Positions 1-9,636 of a stretch of 22,600 bases of DNA are shown here, in pieces. Source of the stretch: Fomitopsis serialis (Eukaryota; Basidiomycota; Agaricomycetes; Polyporales; Fomitopsidaceae). The translations under genes were made by a program, and so were the position numbers. Location: NCBI RefSeq assembly GCF_022376445.1, contig NW_025955521.1, positions 1 to 22,600 on the forward strand, in the 5' to 3' direction. The first letter of the stretch is position 1; each line of letters begins with the position of its first letter. The notes below the pieces were generated by a model. The model made no database searches. It saw nothing but the letters and a program-made list of their open reading frames with translations, and was not told where the DNA came from.

Positions 1-148
1 GCGGGGGAGGTGGTGGATAGCTTGAAGGCGGCAAGGGCGAGACGGGGGTAGAAGAGAAGGCCATGCAGTGGCGGCTGTGGGAGGAGGCAGCGTTGGGCGT
101 TAGGAGCGTCCGAGGTTGTTGTCGAAGCAAGGAGCGGCCGTGGCCCAT
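1..148 (-). CDS. Possible 5' end of a gene leaving the left edge
   Basis: An ATG at 148 (minus) opens a frame that stays open to the window edge for 49 codons. The peptide starts MGHGRSLLRQQPRTLLTPN. It has several Arg and Ser residues, no Asp or Glu, and ends in a Pro-rich stretch, so it resembles a mitochondrial targeting presequence. I do not recognise a family. The next gene on the same strand ends at 489, so this could be the next gene in tandem. A chance open frame in GC-rich DNA is the main alternative. Confidence 0.3.
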   Translation of the reverse strand, partial: MGHGRSLLRQQPRTLLTPNAASSHSRHCMAFSSTPVSPLPPSSYPPPPP

Positions 149-488
149 GACTCGCGCATGACTTCATCCCCTAACCCTAGACTTGGACTTCCCCCCGCCG
201 GCGTGTGCTGACTGCAACCACTGAGAATCGAAGGCAACTTGGCCCGTTTTCGCTGCGCCCCACTGTCAACGCCGACAGTCTGCAGACACAGTCAATTGTA
301 TGGGCCCATCTTCTCTACCCACAAACGTTGCTTCTGCTGGGTCGCACTCTCTACGCACCGCACGGACCCTCGTACCACCCCGCTGGCATCGGTGTATGAT
401 TCCGACGAGGATGCTCAACATATCGACAAGGATGCTCAACATACCGACGATACACGAGAGCAATGACATAAATTAGATGCAAGTTCAT
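149..488. other. Intergenic stretch, no gene seen
   Basis: This 340-base gap lies between the IMPACT stop codon and the possible gene at the left edge. Overlapping short open frames on both strands (205-469) match nothing I recognise and have no splice-supported continuation. Apart from the small tandem repeat at 403-448 I see nothing specific. It presumably holds the IMPACT 3' UTR. Confidence 0.5.
403..448. repeat. Short tandem repeat, 21-base unit, about 2.2 copies
   Basis: Two adjacent 21-base units at 403-423 and 424-444 share the core GGATGCTCAACATA and differ at two positions. A partial third unit (CGAC) follows. The repeat lies between genes, and no function is apparent. Confidence 0.7.
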
Positions 489-1858
489 TTATGTGCGCCC
501 TCCTTTCTTTCTCCCGCTCTGACTCTCCGTCGCAGGTGCATCCAGGAATCCGCCGAGCTCTAGCGCGTTGCGTGCAGCCTGGTTGATATGCTTGAACCGG
601 TCCGGTCCCAGATGTATCCCACCATAGTACCGCGTCACCACAACCAGCACGTTCTCGACGTCCTATGCATTTCGTCAGTGGCAGAACCTCGCTGAAAAGC
701 ATAAGCGCACTGACAAGGATCTGGAGCAGATGTGCCAGACGGCCTCCCGCGGCGGTCTCACCGTCGTCATCGTTGTCTACGTAAACGACACCTCAAAGGC
801 TGCAGACCCACAAGGACGATGGTACGACTGACCTTGGTGCAGGTTACTACCCACTCGACACCGCCAGGAATTGATGATAGGATGTGCTGCCCTGGCTATC
901 TTCCGATCCGACATGAGGTGCGCGAGGATCATCGGAACCTGCAACGCCCATCATCACCCTCTGCACGGACGCACATTCACTGACACGAACCTGAGATGGA
1001 TGCGTTATTCGACACGCGCGCCCAATAAACACGCTCTTTCTGTCCACGATCGGCTCCGCGACCGTGAACTCCACACCCTCTGGCATCCTCGCCTCAGCTT
1101 CACTCTGCTCCGCCCTCCGTTTCCTCTCATCCGCTTGAATTCTCTCCCTCTCCTCGTCCCGCTCCTCCACATCGTTCCGCCCCTCCGCACGCTCGTCCTC
1201 CCTCAAGATCTCCCCGGCCTTCCGCTCGCTCATCCTCTCCTCCAGCCACCGCACACAGGCCTCCCGGACCCACTCCACCCCGTCGAACACGCATACGCCG
1301 CCGGGCGCCCACTCGACGCCGTCGCGCGAGATGTACGTACGGAGCACGGCGCCGAAGAGCGATGCGTCGACGCCGTACGGCCCGACGTACCGCGAGAGGA
1401 GCTGCAGCTGCGGCGGGGAGGAGGCGGGTAAGACGGCGGGAGGGAGACGAGCAGAGTGAGCGGATGCGATATCGAGGAATCCGAGGATGGTGAGATGCTA
1501 CGTCCTCGCACATCAGCACGGTCTCAGGTCAGGCACCCTCGCAAACTACACGTACGTGACAGTGACCTCGTACCGGATCGTCCCGCGCTCTCCGCTGTCC
1601 ACACCCCGCCTCTCCTGCCCGCCGCCGTTACTGTTACTGTCAGAGTCATGTCGCCCCCAGGGGCGGACCGCGTCGTCGCCGTAGATCGACTGGAGAGCTG
1701 CGCGCAGCGTCACGGTGTGAGGGCACGGCCCGGGAGGAGGGAGGACGCGCGCGCGCACCGCCTAGTTCTGCCGCGAGCTCTTCGCGCTCTGCGTCAGCGG
1801 AGAGGTGCTCGATCAGCGCATCGAGAGTGGGGAAGTGCGGAGAGGGCGTGCGGGACAT
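489..1858 (-). CDS. YIH1: IMPACT/YIH1-family regulator of Gcn2 (one-base frame break)
   Basis: Exons, minus strand: 1759-1858, 1556-1697, 991-1497, 851-938, 715-776, 489-662, with introns of 52-74 bases. The N-terminal half is an RWD domain (LQSIYGDDAVRPW, then SLPPSYP, then QLQLLSRYVG and the motif GVCVFDGVEWVREACV). A charged, probably helical linker follows. The C-terminal half is a UPF0029/Impact domain: DRKSVFIGRACRITHPSQ, DRKIARAAHPIINSW, DNDDDGETAAGGRLAHLL and VTRYYGGIHLGPDRFKHI. In yeast and mammals this family binds Gcn1 and restrains activation of the eIF2alpha kinase Gcn2, so a cytosolic role in amino-acid starvation signalling is expected. Exon 3 changes frame near 1423-1430: SYP is in one frame and the following SSPPQLQLL in another. 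One extra base there gives a 357-residue protein. The start is the first ATG, directly before the RWD domain. The family is certain; the exact reading across 1424-1428 is not. Confidence 0.9.
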
Positions 1859-2047
1859 GCTCGAGTGTGTTCGATGGAGGCTTTTGAGTGTGAGGGAATG
1901 CTATTCAAGGTTCTCGTGGTGATAGTCTGCTGTGGTGCGTGTGGTGGGCTTAACTTCACAGGTCATAGACGTGCATTCGGATTAGACTGTGAGTGAGGTG
2001 GTTTTGTACGGGACCGTCGTACGAAGTGACGAACGGACCGGGTATTA

Positions 2048-2603
2048 CAGCTAGTTGCAGAACATTAGGCGCAGACGAACGCGCGCGACATATGATGACA
2101 AATAGGCGCTATCCACACGAAGACGTCGGTTTACCCACCTCACCACACCTCGCACCACCATGTTTTTGCGTTGCATCGATTGTCCTGCAGCAACCGTCAT
2201 GAGAGACATGTCTTGCGACTCGCTGAACACGATCCCGTGGACGCCTTGCAGGAGTACCGGCCAGTGCCCGCAGACAATTGAACGTGTATCTGCCTTCTAC
2301 ACCCAGGTCTACGACGTCTGTCGGACTCGTCCATTGTAGCTGACTGCAAGCAGTGGTGTAGGGGAGGCATTATTGCATTGTTACTACTCTCAATGGAATA
2401 TACATTAATAGGGTGTCCGAGGAACGTGACCGCGTCGCTATTGCTCGGTACAGGTGCTAGTGCAGACGACTGTGAAGCCGTAAAAACATGATGGTGCAGA
2501 AGTGGGTGAACCAACGTCAACTGTGGCGCGGCCAAGGCACGGCGCTTATTTGTCATCATATGTCGCGCGCGTTCGTCTGCGCCTAATGTTCTGCAACTAG
2601 CTG
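2048..2603. mobile_element. MITE with 57-base perfect TIRs and TA target duplication (Tc1/mariner-like)
   Basis: Bases 2048-2104 and 2547-2603 are perfect inverted copies, 57 of 57 by my reading. The outer end is CAGCTAGTTGCAGAACATTA. The element is flanked by TA on both sides (2046-2047 and 2604-2605), as expected for Tc1/mariner/pogo-type insertion. Inside the perfect part, weaker inverted similarity continues to about 2193 on the left and 2455 on the right (for example CACCATCATGTTTTTACGG against CACCACCATGTTTTTGCG). At 556 bases, with no open frame for a transposase, it is a non-autonomous element. It sits between the IMPACT and ATG29 promoters. The superfamily is inferred from the TA duplication alone. 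Confidence 0.9.
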
Positions 2604-2605
2604 TA

Positions 2606-2925
2606 GGGCACAACTCGAGGTGATCAATCACTAAATAAGTACTTTGATCGAGCCTCGCAAATCATAACGTGACCGATAAATAGTTAATAACTCTGATGGA
2701 CTTATCGCCTCGTCTACAAGCTTACATTACTGACCGGCTGAATATAGCTTACTGTCGGTATTGATCAGCATCTATCACTATCGCATTGATATGATTCGCC
2801 GCCGGTCCCGGACTCTCATCCCCATCTCTCTCGAGTCTGTAGCTTGATTCTAGCTCTCTAAGCCGATGGGTTGTAATTAGATAACAGGCCTTCCACCTTC
2901 GTAGCTCGCTCTTCCAACGTGTATC
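2606..2925. other. ATG29 upstream region
   Basis: This 320-base gap separates the MITE from the ATG29 start codon. It is AT-richer than its surroundings up to about 2760. I see no convincing TATA box and no repeat. An overlapping minus-strand open frame (2749-3021) has no recognisable motif and runs through the first ATG29 exon. Confidence 0.5.
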
Positions 2926-4635
2926 ATGGCCGCCAGCCAGCCAGTGCGCGTCATTGTACGCCTTCCGTACAACCGTCCCGAGGACCCGCCACCCGACCCT
3001 CCTCGGGTGCGTCTCCCGCAATGCGTTCTATCCATGCACGAGCACTGATCACACATGAAAGTCTAGGTAGAATGGACGCCAGAGAAGGAGCACATGCTCT
3101 GGGAGGTCGTCGACAAGTCGACCGCAACCCAGGGTGCAACCACAGACTGTGAGTCCATCACCGTCCTTCCCAGCCGTACCACGTTTCTCACCACTCCAAC
3201 CACGCTCAGGGGAGGGCCTCGCCGCACACCTCCAGGTGCCCATCCCGTACCTCATCCACCGCACCCGCACCCGCTTCGAAGAGGGCCTCCGCGGCCTGCA
3301 AGGCATCCGCACGGTCTCGACGCCCTCCGCGCCCTTCTCGCCCGCCACCCAACACCCGCCCGCCGCGAACGCCAACGAGTACTTCCCGCGCCTCCCCGAG
3401 GTCGCCTCGCGCCGGCTCTCCACCTCCGGGAATGCCGCGCGCCCGCTCGGCGTGCGCGCACGCCTCAGCTCGCTCGGCAGCCTGCGCGCGCGGCGCGGGT
3501 CGCTCGTGCGCAACACGAGCCAGCGGTTCTCCCTCGTCGGGCAGGCGACCATGCATGGGCAGGCGAACGGGAACGGGAACGCGCAGGCGTCGGGGAGCGG
3601 CGCGGCGCAGACGAGGACGTCGAAGAAGGTGTCGTCGTCTTCGACGCTCACGCTGCAGGGCCTGCGGAGGAGCCGCGGGAGCCTGCATCGCCCGCTGTCG
3701 CCGACGTCGTCGCATGCTGCGTCGGAGGCGGAGGCGGACGGGATGGGCGACGACGAGGAGAGTGACGGGAGCGACGAGGACGAGGCGGTGCGGAAGGAGG
3801 AGGAGGATGAGCGCGAGGCCGAGGCGAAGGAGCTCGAGCGCAAGCTGGAGAAGTTGCAGAAGATGATGACGACCGACGCGCTTGGGCTGGTGTCCTCGCC
3901 TGCGACACTCAGGGAGAGGGACAAGGGCAAGCAAGTCGCGGACCGAGGGCGGACGCGTCCGCTGTCGTCGTCGATGGCGTCGCTCTCGAGTGCGCAGCAT
4001 AGCGCGTCGCGGAGCCAGCAGAGCTTGTCGAGTCTTAGTTCGCGTGGCTCACCACAAGGGTCTATTCCGTCCATCCCCTCGTCCCCACCTCGCGCGGAGC
4101 CGCAGGCACGGAGATATTCGTATGCGGACACACGCGTGCCGTACTCGCGGAGGTACGAGGAGTCACTCTCGCCCACGTCCCCGTCGCCTCGCGTGGCATC
4201 CCCCATTCCGAGGCACCTCAGCCCACCGGGACAGTCACACAGCCCACCCGCGTTATCGCCGAACCGGGCTGTAGGGCAGACATATGTGGGTAGGACACCG
4301 CCCCGGAGCAACGGAGGTCAGGGTTGGCGGATGGACGTAGGAACTCCGGCGAACGGGGGCAGAGTGAGCTCGCAAGGAAGCGAGGCGTCGAGCTTCAGCG
4401 ACCTGAGCGGTGCGTATCGTCGATGCTGTGGATCGTGTTCTGTGCTGACGGGCATTTGTGCAGATGCTAGTTTGTCGGCGTCTGCGCTCGAGAGTGCTCT
4501 GGCATCGAACATACGGGGCAATGGCTCACGACTGTGAGTGGACCACCGGCCTATACTTCACGAATTGTATTGACGAGTCGATGCCGCAGCTCCTCGTTTC
4601 GTAGTCACCTTACGGGAAGGCGGAATGTACGATAG
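2926..4635 (+). CDS. ATG29: Autophagy-related protein Atg29
   Basis: Exons 2926-3006, 3067-3148, 3210-4409, 4464-4533 and 4590-4635 give 492 residues. The conserved N-terminal module is spread over three exons: VRVIVRLPYNRPEDPPPDPP, then VEWTPEKEHMLWEVVDKS, then DWEGLAAHLQVPIPYLIHR. This matches the Atg29 family (compare DPPKFEWNGTKERQLW in yeast Atg29). The long middle is Ser/Pro/Arg-rich and probably disordered, with an acidic Glu-rich coiled segment near 3730-3860. The conserved tail SDASLSASALESALASNI follows. Atg29 acts with Atg17 and Atg31 as a scaffold at the phagophore assembly site, recruiting Atg1 kinase when autophagy starts. The last intron is my choice: reading through it stops at a TGA at 4535-4537 (478 residues), whereas splicing adds a basic tail (SSFRSHLTGRRNVR). 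The protein is longer than yeast Atg29 (213 residues); the extra length is in the disordered middle. Confidence 0.88.
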
Positions 4636-4760
4636 CATATCCGGGTGGGCTCCGACACCGCCATAGTCTCCGATGTGTGTACAATATGAATATGTGGGGA
4701 ATGAGCTGCATCCACAGTCCACCTGTAGCACAGTGCCTTCTCGCACCTTCGCCACGTACG

Positions 4761-4807
4761 ACGCGTCGCGGGTACAGCATTAGTCAGAGCGCGGACAGAG
4801 TACGCGT
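4761..4807 (+). promoter_or_regulatory. Two ACGCGT boxes upstream of DDI1
   Basis: ACGCGT occurs at 4761-4766 and 4802-4807, respectively 75 and 34 bases before the TATA box of DDI1. In yeasts this hexamer is the MCB element bound by MBF, linked to G1/S and DNA-damage-responsive genes. Whether this fungus uses it here is inference. Confidence 0.4.
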
Positions 4808-4835
4808 CCATGTACGCGCAAGCTTTGTCGAGCAG

Positions 4836-4843
4836 TATAAAAG
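4836..4843 (+). promoter_or_regulatory. TATA box of DDI1
   Basis: A clean TATAAAAG lies 223 bases before the DDI1 ATG, in a gap without open reading frames. Transcription would begin about 25-35 bases downstream, leaving a 5' leader of roughly 190 bases. Confidence 0.55.
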
Positions 4844-5058
4844 GGACCGCGGTGACCACCCAGCCACTCAGTACGTCAACTGATTTCCTGGAAGCCTCGG
4901 CGATCTAAATAGTCTCGCCCGACCCTCTTGCCTTTGTACGTCCACTACCACTGTAGTACCAGTGGCACCACGCTTCCCGACCTACCACCACTTCATCCTC
5001 TTTCCTCGCATCGCAAGAATACCCTCTATTGTTGAAGCCCAACTGGTGGTATCTGAGC

Positions 5059-6671
5059 ATGGAGCTCACTTTTGTAACCGACCTCGGACAGTCGTTCGTG
5101 GTCGAGATCGACCCGAACATGGAACTGGAGAACGTCATGGCCCTGCTTGAGGCTGAGGTGAGTTGCAAACGCGTCTCGCTCTACCCAGTCAATCTCATAT
5201 GCCACTCGAACTCTCCATCTGCTCAACTGACTTGCGTGCGATGCCCGACGTCCGCTAGTCCGATATCCCGGTACAGGACCAGAGCATCTCTTACGAAGGG
5301 CGTGAGCTGAGCAATCCCAAAGCGACAATGGCACAACTCGGAGTTGGAGACAGCGCGATGTTGCTCCTCCGGCGGAAAATCAACGTTGCAGGGAGGTATG
5401 TGGCCAGTATCGTCCGATGTAGCGATCCCCCAGACATCCATATTCTCACAGGACAATCGAGCAGGACGCCGAGATGATGCGGTTACAGCTCTTGGGGGAT
5501 CCCGCGGTCATGACTCAACTGCAACAAGTACGTCCTCTTTCCCTACGTCTCGCTCTACCACTACTGACTATCATCGGCCAGACCAATCCGGAACTCGCTC
5601 ATGCCGCACAGACGGATCCCCACCGGTTCGCTGAGCTCCTGCGGCAAACACGTTCGCGGCACGTCGAGGCAGAGCGAGAGCTCGCTACGATGGAGGCGAA
5701 CCCCTTTGATATTGAGGCCCAGCGCCGGATAGAAGAGGCGATACGGCAGCAAGCGGTCATGGAGAACCTTGAGCATGCGCTCGAGTACTCGCCTGAGGTC
5801 TTCGGTCGCGTGACGATGCTTTAGTACGTGTGCTTTCCTGTTCAGTCCGCCGCGCCGTTAATGAGGTGTAGCATTCCCATTGAGGTCAATGGACATCCCG
5901 TGAAGGCGTTCGTGGATAGCGGCGCTCAGTCCACCATCAGTGCGTCCACATGTTGTATCTTGTCTCCGCGCTATTGACCTTCCCCCGCAGTGAGTCCGGA
6001 ATGCGCAGAGGCATGTGGGTAAGGAACATTCAGGGCTATGGCTATGTATTTCCCGATTCTGACTGTGCATCCCCACCCACAGTCTCATGCGATTGCTAGA
6101 CCGCCGCTTCGCCGGCGTCGCCCGCGGTGTCGGCACCGCCCAAATCCTCGGCCGAGTTCACAGTGCGCAGCTGAAGCTCGCCGACCTCTACCTCCCTTGC
6201 TCCTTCACCGTCATGGAGGGCCGCGACGTCGACCTGCTCTTCGGGCTCGACATGCTCAAGGCGCACCAGGCGTGCATCGACCTAGAGAAGGACTGCCTCC
6301 GGATCCAGGGCCGCGAGGTGCGCTTCCTCGCTGAGCACGAGCTCCCCGAGAAGGCGCGCTCCATGAACGCGGGCCTCCCTTCGGACGAGGCGTCGGCAAC
6401 GTCGGCTGGTGTCGCGCCCCAGGCCTCGGGCTCAGGTTCTGGTTTGGCGGCAGCGACACACTTCCCTGGGTCGGGCCAGACAATTGGGCCTGCACCAGCA
6501 CCGGCTGTTGTTGGAGCTGGGCGAGGGCAGCCTCCTGCGAGGGCGCAGAGCAGGCATCCTGAGACGGCGATCAATACACTGATGGGGCTCGGTGCTACTA
6601 GAGAATTGGCCATACAGACTCTGGACGCGGCAGGCGGCAACCTGGACGTCGCGGCGTCGTTGCTTTTCTAA
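5059..6671 (+). CDS. DDI1: Ddi1: ubiquitin-like/retroviral-type aspartyl protease/UBA shuttle protein
   Basis: Exons 5059-5157, 5259-5395, 5452-5527, 5582-5823, 5872-5939, 5991-6018 and 6083-6671 join in frame to 412 residues. Residues 1 to about 76 form a ubiquitin-like domain (MELTFVTDLGQSFVVEIDPN). The middle has the helical segment RHVEAERELATMEANPFDIE. The aspartyl protease domain starts near residue 185, with catalytic Asp200 in FVDSGAQST, then MSPECAEACG, RRFAGVARGVG and LLFGLDMLKAHQACIDL. A Gly/Ala/Pro-rich linker leads to a C-terminal UBA domain (about 376-412, ETAINTLMGLGATRELA). Ddi1 binds ubiquitinated proteins and the proteasome, and its dimeric protease cleaves heavily ubiquitinated substrates. 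The start is the first ATG of the Ubl domain; an upstream TTG-initiated extension is not credible. All domains are intact. Confidence 0.96.
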
Positions 6672-6879
6672 CATGTAGAATGAGTTCGAAAAGGTCGGCT
6701 TGAATGCATGGGACAAGTGCGGATCGAATCCAAAAGCTGTGTTGTACAATATGTATGTCTAGATATACAGCAGTGCCAGAATACAAAGGGACTTTGGAAA
6801 ACACACAATACATAGCTTATGTGTACTCGATAATGATAGCAGAGCGACGGCAAGACAGCCAAGGAATCTGTGAAACAAA

Positions 6880-8115
6880 CTAGATGAGGCTGACAGTAGT
6901 CCGAACAAGGCCCCCTCTCCAGTTGCGCATGCCGGCTGAGCGCCGATGAGCCCAGTCGGTCTGCATCCTCCCGAATGCATCCTGAATATGTTCTGGTCGG
7001 AGGGCCGTACGCGCCTCGGGAGGTGGAAGGAATAGTGAGCACGTCGGAAGCGGAGGGTCGCTGTCCCTGTCAGGGGAGTCCTCCCTGCGCAACCGCTTCG
7101 AGTCCCCTGCGAGCCCGCCGGCGGCCTTCCGCTTGCCCAGTACAGGCGAGGCAGCGTGCACACCCTCACGCAGGTATGACTCCTCGAGAGACTTCTTGAC
7201 TTCCAAACCGGCGATTGTAAGGGAGCGGACCATCTCGAAGGCGAGGAAGCCGACGATATCGACGGTGTCGTCGTTCTGCTTCAGGTCGAGCGACGGCGGG
7301 AGGTTGAGGAATTCGCGGAAACGCTTTGCCTTACGGTAGGTGAAGGAAGCTTGTCGACAGTCGGAGTAATGCTGATACTCTTCTCGTGTCATCTGCCGTG
7401 TTGCATCGTCGGCTTCTTTGAGACGCAGCACGGAAGCTTCGTGCGCCTCGATATCGTCCTCGTCTTCCTCGTCGTCTGTCTGCAGGACATCTGCGTACAT
7501 GGTCATGATCTCCCACGGCAGCTTTATTGTGATCTTCTGGGCCTTGGCCGTAAGCTTGTCTGCGAAACCCATCCGGTCAGGCCTATCGTGTTGACAGCCA
7601 CATGTCGTAATAACGTACCGTCTGCTCCGTCCTCCAGGTTCTCGACCTCGACACCACCTCCTCCATCTCCTCCAGAGTCCTTTGCGTGCTTCCGCACGTC
7701 CTTCCAGGATAGATATGTCCTCAACCGATTCACCTTTGCCCGGTCATGGCGAATAAGGAAGATGAGATCCTCTGCGGATAGGTATCGTGCGCCCCGGCGC
7801 GTGGCCAATGCGCGTGCCTGCACAATCTGCAACTTCGTTGGCCACAAACCACCACCTCCACCAACAGATCGCACTCACAAGCTCAACTATTTGGCTTCGG
7901 ATGATATCCTCGACCAGATTTACAGTCTCCGGGTTCGGGTCCTGCACCTCGCCAAAGACGAACATCATCTGCGAGATCTCCTGCGAATACTTGTATTCGC
8001 GCGTGCTCGCTGCGTCCGAGAACGCCTTCTTGGACGTGGACATCTTCGGCGGGGGCTGGGGAGCGGGTGTCTCTGCGGGAGAGCTCGCGTCGTGCTCTCG
8101 CCCCCGGGAGGCCAT
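6880..8115 (-). CDS. SPT3: SAGA complex subunit Spt3
   Basis: Exons, minus strand: 7879-8115, 7619-7826 and 6880-7559, giving 374 residues. The N-terminal histone-fold region contains [20 protein letters not shown] and [19 protein letters not shown], then [20 protein letters not shown] and [20 protein letters not shown]. The second conserved block holds [25 protein letters not shown] and [15 protein letters not shown] basic linker follows, and the C-terminus has [14 protein letters not shown] and MRNWRGG. Spt3 sits in the SAGA coactivator and helps deliver TBP to promoters, so the protein is nuclear. The first ATG (8115) is used; a second at MSTSKKAF, 24 codons on, is possible. The gene converges with DDI1, leaving 208 bases between stops. 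Four ACGCGT boxes lie 38-82 bases upstream of the ATG. Confidence 0.95.
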
Positions 8116-8152
8116 GGCGGGTAAAGGTAAAGAGGGTGCACGTGGGAACGCG

Positions 8153-8197
8153 ACGCGTAACGCGTGACTTCTTCGACTGACGCGTACCCCGACGCGT
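8153..8197. promoter_or_regulatory. Cluster of four ACGCGT (MCB-like) boxes upstream of SPT3
   Basis: ACGCGT is present at 8153-8158, 8160-8165, 8180-8185 and 8192-8197. The hexamer is palindromic, so it reads the same on both strands. The cluster lies in the 221-base gap between the SPT3 ATG (8115) and the stop codon of the neighbouring hydrolase (8337), so it most likely serves SPT3. In yeasts ACGCGT is the binding site of MBF (Mbp1/Swi6, Cdc10/Res). Use of that factor here is inference. Confidence 0.6.
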
Positions 8198-8336
8198 TCT
8201 GATTCTCGCGCCCCGCGCCCCGCCTTACCGCCGCCCTTGCTCGTTTCAGGTATTCAGTGCTCACACTCAATGACATACCACACTGCATGAGCAAAACATA
8301 ATGCACAGTGTATAACATAGCCAAAAAATACAGCTC

Positions 8337-9636
8337 CTAGAGCTTCGCCTTGCCCGGCGCAGCCTCCTCGACAACCATGTTTGCGAGCGTGCCAATGCCG
8401 CCGCCGACGTAGGTCGTCATGTAGTCACCACCCTTAAGGTAAACAGGAGGCTTCTTGACAAAGCCAACACCGGCCGGTGTTCCTGTGAGAATGAGAGAGC
8501 CAGGCAGGAGTGTGGTACCCTGCGACAGGTATGCAATTGTCTGCTTGACATTGAAGATTTGAGCACTGGGACAACGTGAGGTTGCGTATGGTAAAGAAGA
8601 CGAGGCACAACGTACGAGGTGTTGCCATCCTGGACAGTCTTGGCGTTGACGACCGTCTTCAAGGGCAGATGTTGTGGGTCAGGGATGGCGTGGGCAGCGA
8701 CAATGCATGGCCCGAGAGGGTTGGTATTGTCTTCAAGTAGCATGTCAGTAGCATGACAGGGCCGAAAATAGCTGGGATATTCTCACCGAAACTCTTCGAG
8801 AAACTCCATTGCCCACCACCAGCAGTCATCTGGTGCTTGCGGAACGAGACCTTGTTTCGCGCTGCTTTAATAACCGCACCGCCTTGTCATCCTGTGAATA
8901 CGCACATCGTTCGCGCCGGTGTAGCCCAGGACATAGTCAAGGGCTTCCGCCTCAGAGACATCCTTTGCCGCTTTACCAATAACGATGACCAGCTCGACCT
9001 CGTAATCGGGGAGATGCTCCTCAACAGGTTGTGCGAAGCGTGGGACGGTCACGAACGAGCCCGGGCCGATGAGAGTAGTCGGAGGTTTGTAGAAAATCAC
9101 GGGAATCCTTTGCTCTGTCAGTACATCATCGCACGTTGCAGGCGCGGGGATCTTACGAGGGCTTCTGCAGGTTCGCTTCCGCCTGCATAGATCATGGGTC
9201 GTTAGATGAAGGGCAAATGGGGTTGGGCGGCGGCCGTGCTCACCGCGTGGTCGGCGTAGTTGAGACCCAAGCAACGCACGACGCCGCCTACTTCGTGGCG
9301 AGCGAGGGGTGCGAGCAGCTCCTTGACGGTCAACACGTTCTGAGTGACCTGCGAGCCAAGGTCGGTGACAGAACCGAGGATCTCATACGCCTTGATGGAT
9401 TGCCGGAGCTGGGACGCCATACCGACTATACAGCGGCAGTCAGTCGATGAGCACTGACATACCAAAGAACAAAGAGACGTACCGTCCAGCGTTGGATCCA
9501 CGGGCTCACCGAGGTGGACGTTCCCCGTCTCGGCCGCTATGAAGCGAATCAAGCGGGTCCATTGCTGCACAAATGCGTATCTCAGTTCACGCCTCCGGAA
9601 GGCGGTCGGTCGACGTACCGTTCGGATGGGGGCCAT
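8337..9636 (-). CDS. Fumarylacetoacetate hydrolase (FAH) family enzyme
   Basis: Eight exons, minus strand: 9619-9636, 9483-9564, 9244-9425, 9157-9182, 8906-9107, 8787-8850, 8616-8730 and 8337-8565, giving 305 residues. The first exon codes only MAPIRT. The N-terminal part (RFIAAETGNVHLGEPVDP, then CLGLNYADHA) and the FAH fold (IPVIFYKPPTTLIGPG, HLPDYEVELVIVIGK, LGYTGANDVSFRKHQ, GGGQWSFSKSFD, NPLGPCIVAAHAIPDP, LILTGTPAGVGF) fit the FAHD1-like branch found in fungi. Glu139 and Glu141 in YEVEL are the likely divalent-metal ligands, with a downstream Asp. The family hydrolyses or decarboxylates small dioxo acids such as acylpyruvates, fumarylpyruvate or oxaloacetate. The substrate cannot be told from sequence. 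There is no clear targeting peptide. The gene is head to head with the Cdc14 homologue. Confidence 0.93.

Noticed and set aside
2041..2202. Open frames sharing the peptide TLGADERARHMMTN at both ends of the 2048-2603 region
   Set aside because: The shared peptide results from the inverted repeat of the MITE, not from two related genes.
3206..4000. 264-codon minus-strand open frame rich in Arg and Leu
   Set aside because: Antisense shadow of the same GC-rich ATG29 exon with extreme composition.
3049..4311. 420-codon open frame on the minus strand opposite ATG29
   Set aside because: It mirrors the Ser/Arg-rich, GC-rich ATG29 exon, has no recognisable motif, and ATG29 on the plus strand has conserved, spliced domains.
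5029..5058. N-terminal extension of DDI1 from a TTG at 5029
   Set aside because: Nuclear fungal genes start at ATG, and ATG 5059 sits exactly at the beginning of the ubiquitin-like domain.
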